Below are positions 11,592 through 25,000 of a stretch of DNA of 64,000 nucleotides, piece by piece; position 1 is the stretch's first letter, and every line of letters starts with the position of its first letter. The position numbers were made by a program, and so were the translations under genes. The notes under the pieces are model-generated. The model was given only the letters and a program-made list of their open reading frames with translations, did no database searches and was not told the DNA's origin. This DNA comes from Phaeotremella fagi (lineage: Eukaryota > Basidiomycota > Tremellomycetes > Tremellales > Phaeotremellaceae), in assembly GCA_001599715.1 (NCBI GenBank), contig BCHU01000003.1, positions 310,001-374,000 of the forward strand. Reading direction: 5' to 3'.

Positions 11592-14420
11592 TCAGACCAT
11601 CTTCGAGAAAAGACTCACTTCTTTACTCAAAGCATCACCAATCTTTCGTCTCCCTTCCCCCGCGATCTTATCAGCGAAAATCATTTCAGGACCTCTAACC
11701 AAATCCTTCTTCTTCTTTTTCGTAGTCTGACTCTGGCTTTCAGTCTGAGTTTGAGTTTGACTCTCTTGATTATCAAAAGCCAACTTGGCATCACGTAAAG
11801 CTTCCCACATTTCACGAGGTGTTTCCCAGATTTCCAACAAAGCACTGACCCTCTCAGCCGACATTCCACGAACACATAACAACATCCTAGCGAATTTCTC
11901 TCTGAGAGTTTTAGAACCTGATTTATCGTTCAATTCTTGATACGCTTGAAAACTCGTCAGATATTTTATGTTCGGTTGAGAGGATTTTAAATGTTGTTGA
12001 AGTGAGGTGTATGACGATCTTGAAAGATGTTTTGTGGGGATAACGTGAAGGTCGGTTTTGGCGTGGATGGATTTGATAACTGAGGTCATTGTCGCTAAGA
12101 AATCTATTGTCTCTGATAATTTATGCGTTTCTTTCAAGAAAAATCGATTTGTAATTTGAAGTTGCGATTTAGCTGTCATGATAGCCAACCCGTCGTAAGC
12201 CATTCTCTCGGTGACCTGCCAATCTTCAACGATGTAATAGACGTGATTAATACAAGAATTGGTCAATCGAAACTGAGTCGACGTTAGTGCTAATCCAAAA
12301 ACATGAATGACTTACACATTGCTCTGTGTATCGACCATCCCGTATACTACTACACAGATCATCCAATCGTTTTCTCTCCGCAACATAATCCAAAACACAT
12401 TCATCCTCTTCACCTCCGAGTCCATCAGTCCGACGAGCCACCCAACACATATCACCAAGTCTCAAAGCTCTCGTCTCGACTTTGACTCCCTTCTCTAAAA
12501 GGGTTTCAGCGATTTTGTCTCTATTGGATTTCGATTCGACTTCACGCGTATCGACAATGAGGACAATTTCGTAAGACCCAGCTGGAAAAATGATGGCATC
12601 AATTGGAGTGAATGTGAATGAATTTGTAGTTTCCGATGCTGTTGTTACAGTAAGAAGAGGGTTTTCTTCATTGAATACTTCCAATGCCGGAGTGAGCGTA
12701 GGCATTTGCGAAGATAACCTAGGTGCTTGACGTGATGGTTTAGAGGCACCATCAACAATCGAGGGCGTAATAGATTTCACCGGAACCCTTGGAACTGATT
12801 GATTGCTTGTCGCCTTTGTGGGAAGAAGAGGTGGAGAAATGCTCCTTGGTGAGACAGGTAAGTCAACGAGCGTAGGAGCAGGTGCAATATTTTGAACATC
12901 GTCGCCAAATCTACTGCAAGAAGGTGGAGCTCCTTCCTCAACGATGAATCCGAATAAAGTAGATTGTCCAGAGGTATCACGCAGTCTAGGGGCCGAGTCC
13001 ACCATCTTCAGATTGGATACAAACGGATGAGTACGTTGGGAAGATCGGAATTCTATTTTGCGAATGTTGACGAATTCTTCTGGATCGAGACGAACCATCG
13101 CAGAATGGAGATGTAAAGTACGGGAGCCTGCAGAATCTGAAAAGATCATTAGCTGAGAACCGCGAAATTGTATTCTGACATACCGATATACCAAAATTGA
13201 AACTTTGATGACCGAGGAGGGACTGTTTCTACATGGTTTGATAACGTTGGGATCTTCTTGACTAAACGTGGTTTACTAGGACCAGCAACGGGTTCATCAT
13301 CATCAGAGTAAACACGATTTGATAATCCTGGTCGACGAGTTGATTTGATTTTCGATGGGTACTCAGGTTCTGGTTCATCAGGATATGGGTTGTAGTATTT
13401 GGGTTTAGGTTTTGTAGCGTCTACTACTGAGATGTCGATGTTTGAGCGATAGCTTTGAAGAGGACCTAGAACGGGTGTCGCAGAAGGTGATCTTGGTCGT
13501 GTACCAGATGGCCCAATGTTGCCATCACCTGGTTCATGGAGGAAGGGATGTCTTGGTAGATGTGCGAATTCCGGTCTAAGATTTCGAATAGCAACGGCGA
13601 CATCACTTCAAAGTCCATCAGCAACTGTAAAAATAGCTGATATTCAAAAGCGAGCAGAGTCAAACTCACTACCCCTCCTCAGTCAAACAATGTTTATGAG
13701 GATTACCGGTAACATAAACATAACCCTTCCCAACCAAGGTCTTCATAGTACTCCAAGCAGTAAAATAAGAACCCTTCTCCGAATGTTCATAAGAAGAATC
13801 ACAAAACCCTTTCGCCGATCTAATGATTTCACCTTTCGTCATGAAAACTTGAGTATTCCTCAATGGATCTTCGATACCTAAGACCAACGCTAACAGTATC
13901 CCATATCCACCTGAACCCTTTTGTGGGACATAGACTTTAGGCGGTTTCGTAGATTGTTTCTTTGGTTTCTTGACTGGTTTCGATGGACTGTTGTTGCAAT
14001 CGGATCCAGATCCTGATTCCACTTCGATGCTCTGACGTTTTTTCTTTTCTAACAGAAGAGTAAACTAAACATTGTTCCCAAGAAATCGAAACAACCTACT
14101 CTCACTACCTGGAATCGGTAGACCATTCTCCTCACAATATTTCTTATACCTAGTTTCAAGAATAGCGACGGTTTTAGGACCGATCGCAGCCAAACAAACC
14201 AATTCTCTAGGTCTTGAATAAACGACTGGACATCTCTTTAATGAATTACAAGCCTTTTGATAGGTATCAGCAGCTTTTGTGCCTTTAGCTTTAGCTTCGT
14301 CTCGAAGTTCTAGTGAGGAAATTGGGTTAGATGTTAGATCGATCAAAAAGGAAAATCATTCAACTTACCTTCTACCCAACTCAAGAATAGCGGATTACCG
14401 CATGTCGGTGCAGGAGCCAT
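11592..14420 (-). CDS. MUS81: MUS81-type structure-specific endonuclease subunit
   Basis: Catalytic subunit of the Mus81-Eme1/Mms4 nuclease, which cuts branched DNA at stalled forks and recombination intermediates in the nucleus. ATG at 14420 opens MAPAPTCGNPLFLSWVE, the conserved Mus81 N-terminus, followed by a GTAAGT donor. The next exons hold the N-terminal HhH-like segment (AYQKACNSLKRCP-like, GPKTVAILETRY at about 14190-14130) and a winged-helix region with GYGILLAL. The ERCC4-type nuclease domain reads IVLIVDTREV (about 12570-12540) and then the active-site signature ERKRLDD (about 12380-12360) with SIRDGRY. The C-terminal exon (12266-11592) has FFLKETHKL and the tandem HhH region LLCVRGMSAERVSALLEIW. 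The length and order of domains are normal. At least five introns. Confidence 0.92.
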
Positions 14421-14758
14421 TGGGATATGATTACAAGATCAAGATGGACATTAAGGATATATATGGTTGGATACAAGAAGGTCCAAAGTCTATAACGATG
14501 CAATGTTTGAAAAGATAGATGTTGAAAATCAAGATCATCAAAATCAATCGTAAATTAGCTGGTTGACGGTGGTGGCGGTGGCGACGCGATGGGTGGCAAC
14601 GATGAAAATCAACAAATTGATAACGAGGATGAATACAACAATACATGAAATTACTATACTAAGAATCCCGAAATGAATAGTAATAAGATTGTCCATATCT
14701 AAATGAAAAACTGTCCGAACCATGCAAAAAGAAAGAAAGAAAAACCATGCAAACGGGC
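14421..14758. other. Intergenic, MUS81 promoter side
   Basis: 338 bases upstream of MUS81 and downstream of the LIM gene, both on the minus strand. A GGTGGCGGTGGCG-rich stretch lies at about 14567-14585. No gene is seen. Confidence 0.4.
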
Positions 14759-17479
14759 CTAATAAAGACCTTTAGGCAGCTCGACCAATCTAGTCCGTCT
14801 CTTCTCACCCCCTAAACCTTTCCTACCAGCCTCCCGTTCCCGTCGTAAGATTTCACCAACATGTCGTTCACAGTAACGACCACCTGCAACTTCGTAGTAC
14901 TCGTCCATGTTTTCTTTACAGTTTTGGACACCTGAGACTCCACCTCGATGATCGCATTTCAGGTGACCTGGATGGAACCTCAATGGTTTTTGTGATTTGG
15001 TGGAAGAGTTTTCACTCGGTGGGGAGAGGATACATGGTCCCTCGATTGGTAGACCGCATGATGGGGCTGCACAAAGAGTTCCACTAAAAAGTTGATGTCA
15101 GTATGCTATCTCTTTTGAAATAAAGTCTGAATTAACTCACTTCTCCTCATGGTAATGATGTTGACACCATGGTTTACCACCCAGAACGTAAAAGCTATCC
15201 CCAACGAAACGTTCACCACATTTATTACAGCCAAAACATTCTCTATGCCACTTCCCTTTCAACTGTCCATCACTCGAACTAACAGCCGATTTCTCAATAG
15301 GTAAAGAACATTTTCTGCAAGAAGGTAGATAAAGTAATTTCCAATCCCGTTCGCATAAAACGATACCGTCTCTTTCAACGAATCGTTTAGCTCCACCAAC
15401 GGTTTCATGACATTTCACACATGTCTTGATTAATTTTCTGGAATGACCTTGCTGGGTTGAGGAAGAAGTTGATAAACTTGGTTTCATCATTGTCGAACCA
15501 CCATTTGAACTTTCATAAGAACCGCGTTGGACAACTTCTGGAACAGTCCGACTTCGCATTGGTTCACCATAACCAGAATTCGATAATGCAGGTCTCCCAG
15601 AAGATTTGGCGGTAATAGTCGAAGTCGAAACAGAAGTTTGTAATCTAGTATTCCCAGATCCTCTACGCACACCACCAGTCTTTTTCGCCTTAGGTGTAGC
15701 CCCGAAAACCAATCTTTCACCTTCATCCTCATCCTCGTCATCCTCATAAACCACACTATCAGCGAACTCATCTTCATCCTCTTCACCGATCTGTGCCAAC
15801 AAACGCTGACGACTTTCCAATCGGTTATGATCCTTCTGTGGCGAGTCGTTCATGTCAACTTCACCGAAACCTAATCCGAATTTCTCAGATACGGCTCGTT
15901 CAGCTAAACCACCTTCCCAGCTTTGTGACGGAGTCATGACGATCTCGTTTTCACCACTTCCTGAAGCTGCCCTTCTACCTGATCCAGAACCGGATCCAGA
16001 ACCAGAAGCTGAACCCGATCGAAGTGAATTTGAGAAAGAATTCGATGCTGATGATAAAGATGATGAAGATGATGAAGCGACTGATCCATCGGTCAATGAT
16101 CTTTTAGGACCGTTGGGTCGTGATAAGGAAGCAGAAGCGGCGAGCTGAGATTTCATCGTTAAAGGCTCTTCCACTAAAGGTGTTGCCCATGGTAAAGCCG
16201 AACCCTCCAAATCGTCATCATCATCAACGTTGAAATTGGATTCAACAGGACTTTGATGGAACGTATCATTCTTGACACTCTCTTGATCTGTTGACGTACG
16301 TCGACCTAAACCAAGTACAGGAGTGGTACCAGCAGAAGAAGCTTCCGATGAAGCAGTGACCAATTGTTTATATTTCTCAAAGAAAGGTAATTTACCTCCG
16401 GTGTTGGTTCCAGATTCACTTGATTCTCCGTTACTGGAAGAAGCTGAGGGACGACGTTGCATGGGTTGAGAAGTCGAATGATTAGATGCTGCAGACAACG
16501 ATCTTTGCTGCTGAGGAGGTGATTGAGGAGTGGGACGAAAATCAGGTCGAGCGGTTGAAACGGTTCCACTTCTTTGTCGACCAGACAATGGAACTTTCGG
16601 TAGTAAAGGAGCTTCCTTTGGACCTGGTCTGGGCTGAGAAAGGATGGGTGCTGATTGAGGTTGAGTGGTCGTGCGAGATGGGAATTGTGGTTGAGTCTGT
16701 TGTGGTGGCGGCGGTTGTTGTTGATATGGCTGAGACTGCTGTGGTGGTTGATGAGGATATGCTTGAGACGATTGTTGATTATTTTCCTGAGTGGTTCGAG
16801 CAGCAGCAGCTAAAGCGACACCAGCCCGAACTCCCCAAGCAGCAGCAGCGAAAGCTCTTCTTCCAACACCAGCCATTCCAGCACCACCACCACTAGTCGT
16901 ATCAGGCATATCAGCTTGTGGTGTACTAGTATTCTCAGAACCCAAATATCCAGTAGGGAGATGTGACCCAACACCTAAACCCAAACCATGAACAGCGGTA
17001 GGTTGTTGTGTAGGTCCAGTTGGAGCGTTCGCCGTTGGATGAGGAAAGAACGGATTCGTAGGTGAAGGAGTTCGGGCTTGCGGACTACCGTATAAACCGC
17101 CTGGTGAAGGTATACCTAAACTTGAGGGTGAGGATCTAGATGAATTCGACGAAGCGTATGGCGGTCTAGGTGGGATTTTGAAAGTTTCCGAATCTGCCAG
17201 ATGCGATCCATTGTATCTCTGTCCATTTCCACTTCCACTAGCTTGAGCGTTGGGTCGAGGTCGATCAGGTATAGAAATTTGAGAGGGTCGGGGTGCTGTT
17301 CGACTACCATTTGCCATGCCACGGTTTTGATTTTGGGACTGGGCTTGATTCGATGGTCCTCGACAAACATGTTCACCTAGTGATGAAAGTGGTATAGATC
17401 CACCACAAGATGAACACGTTATTGAAGGTAGTGTGACTGAAGTTCTTTGTTCTTGAGGTCTTGGTACGATTAATGACAT
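14759..17479 (-). CDS. Paxillin-like LIM-domain protein (Pxl1-like)
   Basis: About 887 residues: exon 1 is 17479-15141 and exon 2 is 15083-14759, joined through a 57-nt intron (GTGAGT donor, ttttag acceptor). A short N-terminal Cys pair (ITCSSCGGSIPLSSLGEHVC) comes first. About 650 residues of low-complexity Ser/Pro/Gln-rich, probably disordered sequence follow, including polyQ/P runs and an SGSGSGSGSG run. Two LIM-type zinc modules lie at the C-terminus: CVKCHETVGGAKRF...CERDW...CRKC, then WHRECFGCNKCGERF...CQHHYHEE. A third Cys/His group is in exon 2 (CAAPSCGLPI, HLKCDHRGG, RYCERHV). This order resembles fungal Pxl1/paxillin-like proteins of the actomyosin ring, which are adaptors for Rho signalling and septation. 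That function is inferred from architecture. Confidence 0.82.
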
Positions 17480-18816
17480 AATGTGTATGTATGTTGAGTT
17501 TAATTGATCACTGTTGAAAGGAAGATAGGATCAGTTAAATGGTCAATCGTATATCGAGAATCGTGTGACTTGTTCTGGATCGGTTCACGTCGTCAAGGAA
17601 ACAGAGTAAACAGGAAACAACAAGAAGCGAGGAGGTTGATTCCTGGTGATCGGTATCTTTGTTTCTGGAATCAATCTCCTTCTTTGATACCAGATACCAA
17701 AGTCAAGGTTTCGAATTCTAACTGAGCCCACGAGCCCAATTAATCCTGTGTCTATAATGTTTGAGGAATGGTAAAGGGGCTGAAGAGAACTAGGCCAGGA
17801 AATAAAATGATAAAGATGAAGATAAAGATAAAACAGAGAAAGAAAGAGATATCAATCAACGTAACAAACAACTCACGAAAAATGACATTAATTTATCCAT
17901 CTAACCTCTCTCTCACACACTGTCCAAGATGATACACTCCTACTACGTTCTATTTCAAAGGTGGGTAATCTCAAACTTCCAAGAACAAAGGAAGAAGTAA
18001 ATGGATTGACCTTTCAAGGATGGGACAAGTCACCTAATAACAAAGGATTGGACGTAAGTTGAAACTATTGAGACGAGTTACAAGTGATTGTTGTTTCTTC
18101 TTCCTTTTTATTCGTTTCGAACTAGTGATAAAATCCTAGCGTGATTTAAAGATTGATTTTTTTTTGATTTTTGGTGTCGCTGGTTCGCGTCGCCAAGTAC
18201 ACTGTAACGTTTGTCTTGTCTTTTCGCAGTCGTTTCGTTCACTTGAAACCCAAGTCGGAAACCCTCTATGAAATCTATGAAATGACCTTGTAGATACTCC
18301 AATCTGACCGATAGATACAAGTCTGCACCTATAGCTTTGTGATTTCGTTTGAACAACCTGGAAATTGAACCAACCGTAAGGTAGCAGGCCGTTGTGTGGT
18401 GAATCTGGACACGAAGATATTACGTTCAAGGTTAAAACCGGAGAATTGAGATATTGATTAAGGATAAAGAAGATAGTCCTAGTATTGAATTGAATAGATA
18501 TTGAATTGATTAGTCGTATGGACTGATTGGAATGTATGATTCTCTATTCCAAAAGTAAGTCCGTAAACTCGACTAAGTTACAGGATTTTGTGTTGTTGTA
18601 GTATGACTCTTGGAAGGGAAGGGAATCCTAGTGATCGAAATTTGTCGATCCTCAAGCTGTAATTCGACTAGACTTGATATCTAAGAACGTTTATGAAGAA
18701 TGTTCTAATGAATGATAGATACCCAATGGATGGAGCACTATTATGGATTTGCCACTTAAGTTATATCTTTTATTATCTTTGTCTTTTATTTTCTTTTACT
18801 CTCATTCCAATGGATA

Positions 18817-18854
18817 GAACGCGTGCTGTAAGGTAGGTAGGTAGGTGCGCGTTC
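18817..18854. repeat. Inverted repeat GAACGCG / CGCGTTC
   Basis: Seven-base arms at 18817-18823 and 18848-18854 flank a short GTAG tandem run. The arms match perfectly. Function is unknown; it could be a protein-binding palindrome or a weak hairpin. Confidence 0.45.
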
Positions 18855-18917
18855 ACCTCTAATGCATAAGCAACCCTTGAAAGGTCAACCCTCAACGTCG
18901 GCGTCAAACGTCACTTT

Positions 18918-18950
18918 AGGTGAATTAAGACTTAAAAGTCTTTTTCACCT
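18918..18950. repeat. Inverted repeat, nested arms
   Basis: The inner arms AAGACTT and AAGTCTT are perfect around a two-base centre, and the outer arms AGGTGAA and TTCACCT are also complementary. Together they form a near-continuous hairpin of about 14 bp with a small bulge. It stands alone in the long intergenic region. Confidence 0.5.
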
Positions 18951-19413
18951 TAATCGTCCCTGAGGATCCCGACGCCACAATAAACAACAACAACATCAAA
19001 TTCATCTCTTTCTTCTCCATCTCTGCGTCTGGAATTGACCCGCCTCCCCCTTGTTGGATAGGAGGTCTCCAACCACCACCTTGACATTACCATAACTTCC
19101 ACAGTCAACACCCGAAATCAATTTCAACCGAGTAAGAGATGCAACAGCCAAAAGTCGAGATTCATTCTACCAACGCCAGCGAGGTGTACACGTAACGCCA
19201 TAAAGCCTCTCCACGACTCATGAAACGAGGACCATGTCAAATGAAAAGACCAAGCTTCATCCACTAATCCAAAACGTCCATTATCTAGAAGCTTTGACTT
19301 AATTTTAGGTTCTCTAACCTCTCGCATTGACAATTAAATTACAGTACAAGTATCCTCCCTTGTCCCGATCGACGTTTATTAACAGCACGAGCACCCCGTT
19401 TGTTTGATTTCAT

Positions 19414-21898
19414 TTATTTCCCAATTCTCCATATCCCAACTCCACCATCTTGTGAAGCACTGATCATACAGCCACCATTAAGTGTTGACCATCTAACATC
19501 GTACACTGGCCCTTGTTTATGACCCTCCAACACCTGGTTCGACCTGATTGTAGTCGTCGTCGTCCCCGAACGGCCGGTGTTAGCTGTAGCCTGACGATCT
19601 CTAGGTGGATAATAAGCTGCTGATGATTTATTAGAATGTAATGTCGGACTGTTCATCTGAGTTGGGAACGTCGAGGCTGATGGTTGAGTAGGTGTGAGAT
19701 ATGGATTTAAAGGTGCTCTGATATCTGAATTTGGTTCGATCAAACTCGCATTGTTTGGAACAGTCGATGCACCCTCTCTATCCCAGATGTATATCAAACC
19801 ATCCTCAGAACCTGAGATAATCAACGACGAAGAAGGTGAAGCGAAATGTGACCGAATGAGATTTTTGGAAGTATTCTGATGACCTGTATATCGGTATAAA
19901 TTTTTTTGCTATATTGCGAATCAGTATCCCGTCCAAGAATTTATTAAACTTACCATCCGTAAATCCCATAATCTATTGGAATTGTCTTTACAACCCGCCA
20001 AAAGGTATTTACCCTCGTGATCGAATTCAACTGAAGTGATTTCACCTAGACAAGCTGGCATGGTATGAACGCAAACACCACCAACAGCGTCCCACAGCCG
20101 TATATGTTTGTCTTTTGATCTAAGAGTTCGATGAGTTACAATGCCCCCATCAAGCGCACAGTATAACTCACCCAGAAGCAATGAGATTCCCTGTATGATC
20201 AAAAGCAACAGCTAAAGTACTTTGACTATGTCCAGAGAAAGTTCTGATTTGTTTACCAGTCTCAACATCCCAGCTTCGTATAATTTTGTCGTAATTTGCA
20301 GAAACGACTTGATCCTGTATAAAATGTCAGTGGATCATGTAGATTAGCCTAGAACAACTCACCTCCCGTCCAGGTCTCCATTTGACACTGTAAACATCAC
20401 CTCCATCACCTTGTAAAACCTGTTTACAAGATCCATCGTCGCTTGACCAGATTCTTACACTTCCATCACCAGCACCAGAAGCTATATATCGACTTGTACT
20501 GGATACGCTACAATCCCAGATACGTGAGGTATGACCTGATAATATATGTCTCAAAGATCCGTCTTCGGTTGAAAAGATTCGTAATGTAGCATCGCTAGTT
20601 GAGCGTTAGAATTGCACGGAAATGATGGGATAGGAATTGACTTACCTCGAACCACTGACAGCTAGACCAGTGTCTCCGATGAAATCTACACATTTGACGT
20701 TGGCTGTGTGACCTTGAACAATGAAAGCGAGTTTGCTAGGGATAGTGAAAGATTGATAATCTTGGAGAAGACTATGGAAGTTCAGTTATCCACATATCAA
20801 GAATTTGAATGTGAAAGACAAAACTAACCTCGAGACATGATATGAAGATTGATCACAACCACCAGAATTCTGAATCTGCCAGGCAACAGCTTGCTGAAGC
20901 AAGGTCTTCAATCTATCAGGAGGGACATAAGGTTTTTCTCCCACTTTCGTTTAATTCAGTAACAGCGCCTGATAATTTTTGTACAGAGAACACATACCAG
21001 AACCAGTTCTTTCACTTTCAGTCAATTCTTTCCACATCTCAACCAATCTATCACGTTCTGGACCGACACCTGCCCAATCCCTAAAACTCGGTGCGTCATG
21101 GACAGTAGACGCTGAAGTCAGATACGCTAGATTATAGAAATCATAGGGGACTGGCTGATAATGTTCGAGAGGTTTTAATCTTTTTTGAAGTAGATTGAAT
21201 GCCTTTTTTTCGGATATTAGATATTTTCATGTCGGCAGACTAAATTGGTTTGCACTTACTTTTTGCGATTCACCTGAATGATTTGATTAGAATTTTATAG
21301 AAGTATCTGTGAATCAAGAAGACTGACGATTTTCGACGTATTCCAAAAATTGTTGTCTCCAGCACATATACAGAAAAGCTCTTTGAGTCTGAGGTCTCAA
21401 TAATCCAGGTTTAGCGAGTAGACCTTCTAAGCTTCCGAAATCGCCATCTAGTCGTCGAGTTTAAGCTATGTATCTCCCAAACAGGTTGAGTATCAGCTTA
21501 CCCAGAAGAGCGTTCTCAACGTTATCGATGTCCTCTTGACGGAAAATTTGTTGTGAAACTTGACCAGTCATTTCTTCATCTAACAATCGAGCTATCGTCG
21601 TATGAGATTTAGATTCCAGATATTGAGATATCAAAAGTGCTATCTCCTATGGGCTTACATCAGAAGCTGAGATTTCAGAAGGGGTATCATGCAAGCTCAC
21701 TGTATCCAGCTGATTTGTATCTAGGTTGACATTCTCTATTGACACTTTTTCACGTTGTCTTGGTGTGAGAATCACGTTCTTTGATCTGGTCACGTTAGCT
21801 TTGTTGTTGTATGAGACTTACTTTGAAGATTCGCCGTTCATTGAGGGACCTGGTTGTTGATCACTCCTGGGTTCGATTTCCAGTAGATTTGTACTCAT
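19414..21898 (-). CDS. GID7: GID7/WDR26-like WD40 protein
   Basis: Probable subunit of the GID/CTLH ubiquitin ligase, which degrades gluconeogenic enzymes in yeast. ATG at 21898 opens MSTNLLEIEPRSD. The N-terminal part carries a LisH/CTLH-like helical region: IARLLDEEM, then FGSLEGLL, a block reading FLEYVEN, and AFNLLQKRLKPLEHYQP (about 21206-21155). Next comes YVPPDRLKTLLQQAVAWQ (about 20930-20875), which matches the WDR26 block LPPRRLxxLLxQA. The C-terminal half is a WD40 propeller: HTSRIWDCSVSSTSRYIASG with VRIWSS (about 20540-20440), then GKYLLAGCKDNSNRLWDL, and a last blade ISASQDGGVGIWRIGK ending at the TAA at 19414. At least seven short introns. The order CTLH-like region before propeller fits WDR26 better than other WD40 proteins. 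Confidence 0.75.
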
Positions 21899-22081
21899 AG
21901 TTGCTGTAAGAATGAAGAATGACAAGTTGAAGACTAACAACTACTGTAAGACATCTCACCTAAATTCCTGATCAACGTAACCTCCACCTTACACCACCAC
22001 CGTCATCTTTTATTCATACTTTCTCTCTCTCTCCATCCTATCTTTCACCTTGGATCTTGTTAATAACCAACACAATACACA
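21899..22081. promoter_or_regulatory. Short divergent promoter, GID7-like / REV3
   Basis: Only 183 bases separate two ATGs facing away from each other, so the promoters and both leaders must overlap. A CT-rich run (tttctctctctctcc) lies at about 22020-22034. Confidence 0.55.
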
Positions 22082-25000
22082 ATGTCTGGTGATCCGGGGG
22101 TAACCCCAACATTACGCCTTCGGATCACCCACATAACGACGACAATGTCAGCACCGTTACCCTCACTGAAAGAGCTGTATATCCCATCAACAACCCCCGG
22201 AACTTCATGTCCAGTTGGAACCATCCCCGATCGACTCCCAGTGATAAGAATATTCGGTACTACACCAAACCTACAAAAGATCTGTGCGAACATCCATCTC
22301 TGTTATCCATATTTCTACGTTCCGTTCCCAATGGACGCCGTAGATCCATTAAGACCCGAAAGGGCTATTCGATATTGTCAATCTTTCGCCGTTTCGCTCA
22401 ATCATGCGATTTGTTTGGCAATGAGACAAAATCCAACTGGTCAGAATAACTCTTCGAAACTTGGTGGTGGAACTGATCCAAAACATCTACACGTCGTTTC
22501 TGTAATGTTAGTAAAAGGTATTCCATTTTATGGTTATCACTTGGGTTATTCATATTTCTTAAAGGTTTCTTTGGCGAATCCACAAAGAATGTATGTTGCT
22601 TTGGAACAACTTAGAAAGAGTGTAGTGTTGGGAAGGGAATGGCAACCTCACGAAGCTCATATGAATCATGTACTTCAGTTCATGTGTGATTTCGATCTTT
22701 ACGGTTGTGGTTGGTTAGACCTTTCTGGTGGGACTTTTAGAGAACCTCTACCAGGTATGTATCATTTGAGATCATCATTGACATGATTTAGAAGGAGATC
22801 CGTATGACTCTCCACCGAGTGGACCACCAACTATCTTTAACTCCCTCACCACCCCATCGAATATGCGATACGAAAATTACCTTTCTCCGCCAAAAGACAC
22901 CTTCACACCATTAGAAATAGATATTCTACCTAACCACGTCCTCAATCGAAACCGACTAATCCCCAGGAAGTTACACCAAGAATTCGTAGAACTCTTAAAA
23001 GAACCTTTAGACCCCGATGAAAAATTGGTACCAGCAATGAGAGAACTATGGGAAGACGAAAGAAGGAGAAGATCAGCGAAAGGTCTCAGTTTAAGTGAAA
23101 AAGGGATGCTACCAATTAGTGGAGGCGGGAGAGGTCGTTCGAAATCTGAGTTAGGGTATCTTGAAACTGCAGAGGAAAACACACAAAATAACGGTGGAGA
23201 TTGGAAAATTTCTGATGAACTTTGGGCAATGCTTGAGGAAAGGATGGCGACTGAACGGAAGAAACGGGGAAAATTGTCTTTCGAGAGATTCACTAAAGAT
23301 GTCACCTTGGGGAAAGAAGGTGAAAAGGGGAAATACGATCGGGTATGTTGTCAAAATATTACGGTGGACTGAAACATCTTAGTGGATCATGACTACTTTC
23401 GAGGCTGTCTCGGCTCATTGGCCAAAATTGAATAAGACCATCAAATCAACTCAAAAATCTCGTGGATCAAAACGCTCAATTCCAGCTTCCACCCAAAACG
23501 GATTCAACTCTTCTTCGCCTGCATTTTTATCGCCTTCCAAAGCATATGTTGCTACAGTGAAGAATGAGGATGACGATTTTGTTTTTGAAAAAGATGAGAT
23601 CGTAGTCGATTCCAGTGATAGTGACGAGGAATTGGAGGAGAGAAATCCGTTTGATGCAGCTGCGATGACTCAGGCATCTCAAGGTTTTCAGGTGAAAGCT
23701 GAGGTCAACACTACTCTGATCCAAAGAGCTGGAGAAGAGGTTGAGGATGATGGTGACGAAGAGGCGGAAGCTCGACGAAGACATCAGGAAGATGCTCGAC
23801 AGATGGTGGGGGAACGACAAAAACTTCAAGCTAGTCAAACGGGTAGTGAAACTTATGACGATGAAGCTTTTGATAAACTCTATCAAGGACATATTGCTGC
23901 CGGTGGACAGATCACTCCAAATCGCAGAGGAACTAGTTCTAATACCACCCCGTCCACACGTTTTGGTGGGACAGAACGAAAAAGACGAATGGTTGAAGAG
24001 GCTGGTTATAGCGATTTGAAGTAAGTCCTATGACTTGAGATCTCACTAAGCTTTAGCACTATTATCGATCGATCCTCTATGTCTTTATCACCTTCGAATC
24101 CGTATGATAATCGACTCCGAACACCGACCAAACCGAAAACACCCAATGACAAGGGGACACCTAATAGTCTTATGCGAAATATGTTTGCAAAGATTCGTAC
24201 GAGACCATCCGTCTCTCCGTCTATTCAAAGAATGTCCCCATCTGTCCCCAAGGATACTATTATTTTACCTGCGGCCAAACAAACCGGTTGGCAGTCTCCC
24301 TCACCTGAGGATGAGGTGAAAGTCGAACAACCTAAAATTTCAAAGATTCAGGATATGAAAGTTGAGAGAACGGTGGACGTCAAACCTGCAACCAAATCAC
24401 AAGAAGAGGAAATTGAAGACTTCTTCTACTTGCCTCCACAACAAAAATCAGTCCCAGTCACGCCTTTCACCCAAAATCTCAAACGTCAAGCGAGTCCGAC
24501 TTTTCGAAATGAACTACCTGAATCGGAAGATGCACCTAGTACAGCTAAAAGAGTTAGGATACTAAGTTCTCAACCTTTACTATCCGGCTCACCAGGCCAA
24601 CCTCAGCCATTACCAACATCGAGTGGGGACTCTGGAAATTCATCGAATAACAACCTCTCAACGACTGCTTGGACATATCATCGATTCCCACCTTCACTTC
24701 GAGATATTGAAGATACCATCGAAGCATACGATCTTCCCTCTATGGTTTATACTGAACCATTTTATTCGAATGTTAACGATATCCCACCACGGGCCAAAAT
24801 GTTTGCTGGCAGGATGTTTACACTCAAGGGAAACGGTTTATCAGAGTTGGAAGAATTTTATCCTTCTACTAGAAAATTGAAAGGATCAGCTACGATGCGA
24901 TATGGTTGGGAATATGCACCTCCTCCTCCCACTAGGAAAGAAGTAGTCGCATGGTGCGAGACAGAAGATGATCAGGAGGGTACGTCCACTATAAGATACA

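Larger units (their letters stand above)
17480..19413. other. Long intergenic region (about 1.9 kb), no gene seen
   Basis: The longest gene-free stretch of the left part. It contains the promoter/leader of the LIM gene on the left and the 3' side of the GID7-like gene on the right. ORFs up to about 97 codons overlap each other on the minus strand and look random. Two inverted repeats lie at 18817-18854 and 18918-18950. A GTAG tandem run lies at about 18832-18845. A long regulated leader or a noncoding RNA is possible but not shown. Confidence 0.4.

Noticed and set aside
15852..16148. Plus-strand ORF, acidic Asp/Glu-rich
   Set aside because: It is the antisense of the Ser-rich linker of the LIM protein; low-complexity codons are open on both strands.
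16486..16991. Plus-strand ORFs opposite the LIM gene
   Set aside because: These are antisense of the Gln/Pro/Ala-rich region. The sense frame continues for 780 codons and ends in LIM motifs.
18108..18429. Two overlapping minus-strand ORFs in the long intergenic region
   Set aside because: Both frames look equally random, with no motif and no splice-supported continuation.
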